Shown: one piece after another, positions 58,929 to 64,000 of the stretch | How the letters are laid out: every line of letters starts with the position of its first letter | Numbering within the stretch: position 1 is the stretch's first letter | Source: Grammothele lineata | Lineage: Eukaryota > Basidiomycota > Agaricomycetes > Polyporales > Polyporaceae | DNA length: 64,000 bases | NCBI GenBank assembly: GCA_002150815.3 | Contig: NDFF03000033.1 | Span: 186,001-250,000 of the forward strand | Reading direction: 5' to 3' | Position numbers and translations under genes: made by a program | The notes under the pieces: model-generated | Databases searched by the model: none | Told to the model about the DNA's origin: nothing | Seen by the model: the letters and a program-made list of their open reading frames with translations, nothing else

Positions 58929-61484
58929 GCTCTGGTCCTCGTCCCCGGACGCTTCGCAGCGGAGGCTTGGGCCAGCGCGAGTGGCAGCGGAGCCCGCCCC
59001 TGACCAAGCGACGTCCAGTGGCTGTTGTGGCCGCTGTCGGTGCGCGCGCAGGGGGCCGCTGTTTGGACGTCGCCGGCGAAGGCTGCAGCGAGCACGCACC
59101 GCTTTGGAAGCATCCCCACGATGAGCCCGGCCTGCCGCCTTCCGCCACATTCGATGACGCGCTCCCTCCGTCCACCCACGGCCCACTCGGCACGGTCCTC
59201 CGCGTCGGCGTCTTCCCCAGGCGCCGTCTGAGCGCGCGCGGCCCACACAAGACTCTGCTTTCGTTGAGACTGTGAGCTACATATGGCCGCCACGTCCACC
59301 GCCTCAAGCTTGTTCGCCAGCCAGACACGCCCTCCACAGCTGCCACGCACCCGCCGTTGAAGCTTCCCCACCCTTCCAGCCCCTCCTCCGGCTCCCGCCT
59401 CCGACCTGTTCCCCGCACCCGCCTCACCCTGCCGCTTTGTCCGCCCCTTCTCGCTCCCTCCTGTACTTGGCGCCCCTCTAGTCCCTAGTCATTCGTGCAG
59501 CGCTAGTGTGTCTCCATATGCCCGCCCGCTGGGCTCTTTGGCCCGCTCATCGAAACGCGTGTCAAAAGACGACCGCGGCGCCCCCGGGCCCGACATCGGA
59601 GGCCCCAAAGCGCCCCCAAGCAAGCAAGCACGCTCAGGCTAGCTGCGCACGTCAGCAGCGGTGAACAAGCGTCCGACCGTCCGACGTCAATGTTCTTGCC
59701 AACCTTGTCCCTGTTCTACCCCGCACTACCCCGCACAGGATCGAGGTCATATGCCCCCCGCCCGATCGTAATCCCATTCCACGCGCGCGTCCTCGACATC
59801 TCCTCATCGATCTCTGCCCTCAGCCGGCGGATGCGTCCGCTACGCCGTGCTCGGACGCCCACGCGTCCACACAGAAGTGACGTTAGTGCGGTAATCTCCC
59901 TCGCCTGCTGGGCATCTGCGCACACGGCCCTGTCGGCCCTGGTCCTGTGAGCGCACTCTCCCTGGGCGACGGGGACGACGCGTGGCTCCCCATTGAGTTC
60001 TACGCTGCTAGGCTTTATAACCGCTGGGCAACCGCACCGCGTCGTGGTACAAACGGACGGCGAACACGCCGCGGACGCCCCTCCACCGTTGCTTCTCCCT
60101 CTCATACTTCCGGCATCCGGTGCGGCCCTCCGTGGTAGGCGCCTGGTGAGCTTCTGAGATGAGCGCAAGAGCTGCACACGATCTGGCCTAACTCATGCAG
60201 GCTTCTTTCATACACTAACACGCTGTTTGCTCCACCAACAGTCTAGATCCCGCCCCACAGCGCGCACAGGACAGCGGGGTAGGTGCAACCCCGCGAGCCC
60301 AACTAGCGCAGTGCAAGGGGTTTCCCCGTAGAATCTCCATCAACTTCTTAGGCGGAGGTGCATCCGGGTTTCTCGTAGCAGAATCCTTAGTCATGCCTCC
60401 TTCTGGAAGCCGGAAGGAGGTTGTAAACCCGAATCGAATACGTAGATGAGCTTTTACTAGGGTGCAATAGATGCTCAGGAGCACGTCGGGCGAGCACAAC
60501 ACGCACGCACGCACACCCCCTGTACCTTGACTGCGAGCTCGGCCCCGGTCGTGCGAACCTGTCTGCTGCGTCCCACGGGTTTCCGACGAGCCATCCCGAG
60601 GATGGCACGTCGGACATACCAGCGGAAACGGCATCGGTCTCGAACAGGCATCCATGCATTCATTCCTCGTCGAGGGGGGAGAGGGGCGTACCCGAGATCT
60701 CGGAAGCCTGCGCGGGCCATGCTAGCACGTCGTTTTCTGGTCACCGGACTGTTCGACGCCCGCTGCCCAGCCCTTCGGGCCCAACGACGGACGAACGGGC
60801 AGAGGGGGGCAAGCGGACACGGGCGCCCCCTTCCGGGATACCGTTGCGAAGTCCCAGACGGTCGAGTGCTTCTCGGCGCACGCGCGTTCCCGCGCGGATT
60901 CTCTTGAAGAATCCGCGCTCGATATGGCTACGACGATGATGAGCCTTGCACGCTGATGATGGCATTTCGGTGTGCGGAAGGAAAACCGCGGCGAAACGTA
61001 TGTATGGACGACAGGTCGGAGGTTCGGGTGTGCGGCCCAGCACGCCCGTGCGGCCGCGTGCGTTCCCAGCCTATAGCACCGCTGAGCCCTAAGCCTGGCT
61101 GGCTGCTGCGAGAGGCGCACAGGCGCGCGCACCGGGTTCCGGACGTGTTCGCAGACACGCCGCGGGCGAACGGGCGACGGGAACAGAGCGGCCGCGTTCC
61201 AGGCGAGTGAACGAGCGTGCAAACAAAGGGAAGAAGACACCCCAAACGTCAACGAGAGGAAAGACGAGAGGGAATATGCGAACGTACCTCGTCTGCACCG
61301 TACCAGAGCCCGGGCCCGTCCCGCTGCGCTCGCGACACCTTCCTCTCCCCCTCCTTCTCCTTCCAGCTGCTAGCTTTGTCCCTGCCATGCCTCTCCCGCC
61401 CTGTCGTGCCCTGCCCTAACCACCCCAATCCGACCCTGCCCCGCGCAGCCCCCCAACCCCCACGCCGCGCGTGCGCGCCCCAGC
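58929..61484. other. Long upstream region of the transcription factor gene, no gene supported
   Basis: 2.6 kb of GC-rich sequence with short ORFs only. A minus ORF at 60215-60655 (146 codons) has a slightly more protein-like end (NPDAPPPKKLMEILRGNP) but no known domain and no splice partners. A long regulatory upstream region would suit a transcription factor gene (inference). Confidence 0.4.
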
Positions 61485-62009
61485 TCACCCGCGCATCCCG
61501 GCCCCGATGGCCGACATCTTCTCCGGCGAGTCGCGAAGGTAGTACAGCTTCGCGCGGCGCATGCGCCTGCTCGGGCGGCCCTCGGCCCCGCCGCTGCCCG
61601 CGCGGAGGAGGACCTTGACGTCGAGCACGTGCGGCGAGGCGAGGAAGAGCTGCGTCTCGACGCCCGTGCGGTTGATGATGTTCCGGAGGAGGATGGACGT
61701 GTCCGCACCGCGCCGCCGGATACCCAGCAGGACGCCCGTGAAGTTCACTGGGGCGTATTTGGCCGTCACTTGGAGTACGGCTCCGGGAAGGATGCGCCGG
61801 GGGTGTCGCCGGCCGAAGCGAGCGATGAGGGCCTGCTTTTCGGGGCTGAGGAGGCGTTGGGTGAGGAAGGGCATGAGCCCCTTGCCAAGTTTTAGAGGTT
61901 CCGGTGCCGGCGCGGGCGGAGGAGGTATTATAGCAGCATTAGAGTAAGGATATGGTTGAGTAGTGGTCGACATGAGCCGCCGTGCACATCTTCGGAACGC
62001 GTTGAGCAT
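61485..62009 (-). CDS. Mitochondrial large-subunit ribosomal protein bL19m
   Basis: Single exon, 174 aa, starting at the ATG 62009-62007; the open frame continues upstream to 62477 without coding character. A presequence is visible (MLNAFRRCARRLMSTTTQ). The bL19 core is recognised from RRILPGAVLQVTAKYAPVNF, TGVLLGIRRRGADTSILLRN, GVETQLFLASPHVLDVKVL and RRAKLYYLRD. bL19 sits at the interface of the two ribosomal subunits. The C-terminus is short. Confidence 0.88.
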   Translation of the reverse strand: MLNAFRRCARRLMSTTTQPYPYSNAAIIPPPPAPAPEPLKLGKGLMPFLTQRLLSPEKQALIARFGRRHPRRILPGAVLQVTAKYAPVNFTGVLLGIRRRGADTSILLRNIINRTGVETQLFLASPHVLDVKVLLRAGSGGAEGRPSRRMRRAKLYYLRDSPEKMSAIGAGMRG

Positions 62010-63274
62010 GGTGATGGGACGTCCCGGACGACGGTGAGTGCAGAGCGTGCGCGAACGTCCGCCAGCAAAGTTGCGACGAGCGCGGGACTTGGGCACGTGA
62101 CTCAAGCGCCGATGTCGAGAACGTTTGTCGCGTCGACTGACCCAGCTGCGAGGCTCTCGGAAGCAGTCGTTGTAAAAGGCTAGTTTTACGACCATCGTCT
62201 GGTCGAGAGCAGACCTGTTTGTAAGGTTCAAATTGTATTGTACGTGTATATGGTATCTCTGGTTCGCGGAAGGGGTACAGGCGTTACGAAAACTTCGTAG
62301 CTGAAGGTTACGAATGCCGGAGGGTCTCGAGTTGGAATCCAGGGAAGAGACGGAGACATATATGTAATGATGTCTGCCAAGTAGCAGTCTATGTGCTATG
62401 TAATACACGTCTTGACATGCAGCTACGCCTACATGTCCAGCACATTCGAGCGTGAGGGGATATAAAACGGCCCCCAAGATGCAAAGGCCGTGGGTGGGGT
62501 TTGTGAAGGCGTGTGAGAGAAAGAGAGGATGACGTACTGGTCAAGCGACTGTGGCCAGAGAATTGCCGTCGGGCGAGGACTAGAAGGCTTCCAGGTCGGC
62601 TTCTGGCTGCTTCGGGGTGCGTGTATGGGGCGCCCTAGGAGCCAGCCACAGCATTGACACCCGTGGCAGGGCCAGGATTGGCGAGGACGCAAGGATGAGT
62701 CGAGAGATGCACCTGGGCGTACGTCGGTCGTGATTGGAAGACGAGGTGTCGAGCTCGTTGCGATCGGGGCGATGAGAGCCCGAGGTACGCGAGGTGGCCG
62801 TCGCCAACGAGGCCGAGAACGCACGCGGTGAGGTGACAACGTCGGGGAGGTGCGTCGGGGAGAGGAGAGGGACGGGCGGACGGGCGGCTTTGGCGTAGGC
62901 GGCTGAATGGGGAGGCGGAGGGCGTGCGATGGGGAATCGAATCGAGAATCGGGATCGAAGACGGGGAAACTGTCACGTGTCGGAGTGATGGAGGAAGGGG
63001 GTGATCGTCTGTGCGACGAAAGTAGCCGGGCGGAGGAAGGAGGCAGTCAGTTCAAGGGCCCGCCCGTGAACCGCCTGGGGCGAGAAGCTGCCGTGAGCCT
63101 TCCCGAGCGCCAACCCGCCGAGAGAAAGGTGCTCGCTCGCGTCCGTATCTCCTTCGCCTTCGCCACCAGGGCCACGCCCGCCCACGCCCTTTTTCTGCCC
63201 ACGCGTCTTCGTCCCGCCCTATATAGGGCCCTGTCCTGTTTTCTAACATCCCGTCTATTCGTCCTCTGCCTCCC
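62010..63274. other. Divergent intergenic region between bL19m and the F-box gene
   Basis: 1.27 kb. ORFs on the minus strand (62429-62839, 62635-62976) are Pro/Ser/Arg-rich shadows without features. The region contains the promoters of both flanking genes. Confidence 0.4.
63218..63227 (+). promoter_or_regulatory. TATA box of the F-box gene
   Basis: CCTATATAGG at about 63218-63227, roughly 50 bp upstream of the ATG at 63275. Sequence and spacing fit a core TATA element with a short 5' UTR. Confidence 0.5.
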
Positions 63275-64000
63275 ATGGCCCTTACCGCGCTCCCCGTAGA
63301 GCTCATCGACGCCGTTCTCTCCCCGCTCGCCCTCAACCACGACGCCCTCGCCGCCGCTGCCCGGACTTCAAGACTCCTCAACACATGTGCCACCCGTCTA
63401 CTCTACCGCCACCTCTCCATCTCCGCATACGCAAAGAACCTCGCCCTTATTCCCCACCTTGCACGTCATCCCCACCTCGCAGCGCACGTCCGCACATTTT
63501 CCGTGCACCTCGACGATGCCGAGCCAGCCGTCGTCCCTACCTACTCCGAGCTGCAACGTGCTCTACGCCTCATGACAAATCTCATGAGCCTCGCGCTCTA
63601 TGTCGACGCTTCCGCCAGTTGGATTCTCTCACCCCCACAGGGCGAGGGCGGCCAGAAGTCAGACGGAATCCCCATCTCCGGGCCCGCGTTCTACCCGCGT
63701 CTCGAGCATCTGACCTGTAACTTCCCGTTTGACCCGCACCTCGAGTCTTTCCTCGCCCAGACTCCCGCTCTTATCTCCCTTACCCTTTCTTCCGTCCTCT
63801 CCGACGCTGACGTCGAAGCTGAGTCTGAAGGCGCCCCAACCCCAACGCGTCCAGTCCGCATCTCCGCATCCCACATCCCATCCCTGGAAGCGTACACAGG
63901 ACCCGCACACCTCCTTCCCACCCTCGTATCACGGCCGCTGAAGATCATGCACCTCTCCGGTGACCTTGTCTTGGACCTCGTCTCCGTCACGGGCGCTCCG
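63275..64000 (+). CDS. F-box-like/leucine-rich protein, N-terminal part (runs off the window)
   Basis: The ATG at 63275 opens a frame that runs without a stop to the window end, giving 242 codons. The start ALPVELIDAVLSPL, followed by DALAAAARTSRLLNTCATR and LLYRHLSIS, is an F-box-like motif as found in many basidiomycete proteins. Leucine-rich units follow (MTNLMSLALYVDAS, FYPRLEHLTCNFPF, TPALISLTLSSVLSD). Such proteins usually link substrates to SCF ubiquitin ligases. A TATA box sits about 50 bp upstream. The 3' end is not seen. Confidence 0.78.
   Translation, partial: MALTALPVELIDAVLSPLALNHDALAAAARTSRLLNTCATRLLYRHLSISAYAKNLALIPHLARHPHLAAHVRTFSVHLDDAEPAVVPTYSELQRALRLMTNLMSLALYVDASASWILSPPQGEGGQKSDGIPISGPAFYPRLEHLTCNFPFDPHLESFLAQTPALISLTLSSVLSDADVEAESEGAPTPTRPVRISASHIPSLEAYTGPAHLLPTLVSRPLKIMHLSGDLVLDLVSVTGAP

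Noticed and set aside
62325..62345. B-box-like GAGTTGGAATCC
   Set aside because: It differs from the consensus at key positions and has no matching A box.

Overview
The window looks like nuclear DNA of a basidiomycete fungus, most likely an Agaricomycete and perhaps a polypore (the last point is inference). It is GC-rich and gene-dense. Most genes are cut by many short introns of about 50-60 nt with GTRNGY donors, CTNAY-like branch sites and YAG acceptors. Two families seen here are typical of basidiomycetes: a seven-helix membrane protein beginning MVNWHDP, and an uncharacterised 'HVNL' family present in three tandem copies. No rRNA, tRNA, CRISPR array or intact transposon was recognised. 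Exon coordinates in the entries were built by hand from splice sites, phase and protein continuity. In nearly every model the exon lengths sum to an open frame.

Layout. 0-10 kb: the 3' end of a CLASP/Stu1 microtubule gene (+), a disordered protein of unknown function (-), three tandem HVNL-family copies (-, the middle one a pseudogene) and a PPR-like mitochondrial protein (-). 10.1-18.6 kb: a long stretch with no gene I can support. 18.6-24.3 kb: Tctex-type dynein light chain (-), PEX11 (+), a small mitochondrial coiled-coil protein (-) and a TVP38/DedA membrane protein (+). 24.3-27.5 kb: a second empty stretch. 27.5-42.5 kb is dense: Rdx/SelW-like protein (-), Pch2/TRIP13 (+), YIPF1/2-like Golgi protein (+), mitochondrial rhomboid (-), TRAPPC2 (+), a Q-rich disordered protein (+), Arp4 (-) and Erb1/BOP1 (+). 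42.5-54 kb: seven-helix protein (+), LLPH/DUF2423 nucleolar protein (-), SIRT5-type sirtuin (+), a mitochondrial protein (-), MYND zinc-finger protein (+) and acyl-CoA dehydrogenase (-). 54.8-64 kb: a large Zn2Cys6 transcription factor (-), mitochondrial ribosomal protein bL19m (-) and a partial F-box protein (+).

Most recognised genes are housekeeping: vesicle traffic (TRAPPC2, YIPF, TVP38), peroxisome and fatty-acid metabolism (PEX11, acyl-CoA dehydrogenase), mitochondrial upkeep (rhomboid, bL19m, PPR protein), ribosome assembly (Erb1, LLPH), chromatin (Arp4) and meiosis (Pch2). I see no biosynthetic cluster. Many neighbours are divergent pairs with 175-350 bp between start codons, or convergent pairs with 100-350 bp between stops.

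The most unusual features are in gene structure. The seven-helix gene appears to need a one-nucleotide exon between two complete introns. The Rdx gene has an 8-nt micro-exon that carries the second cysteine of its CxxC motif. Two introns appear to use GC donors. In the HVNL cluster one copy carries two nonsense codons while the rest of its core frame is preserved.
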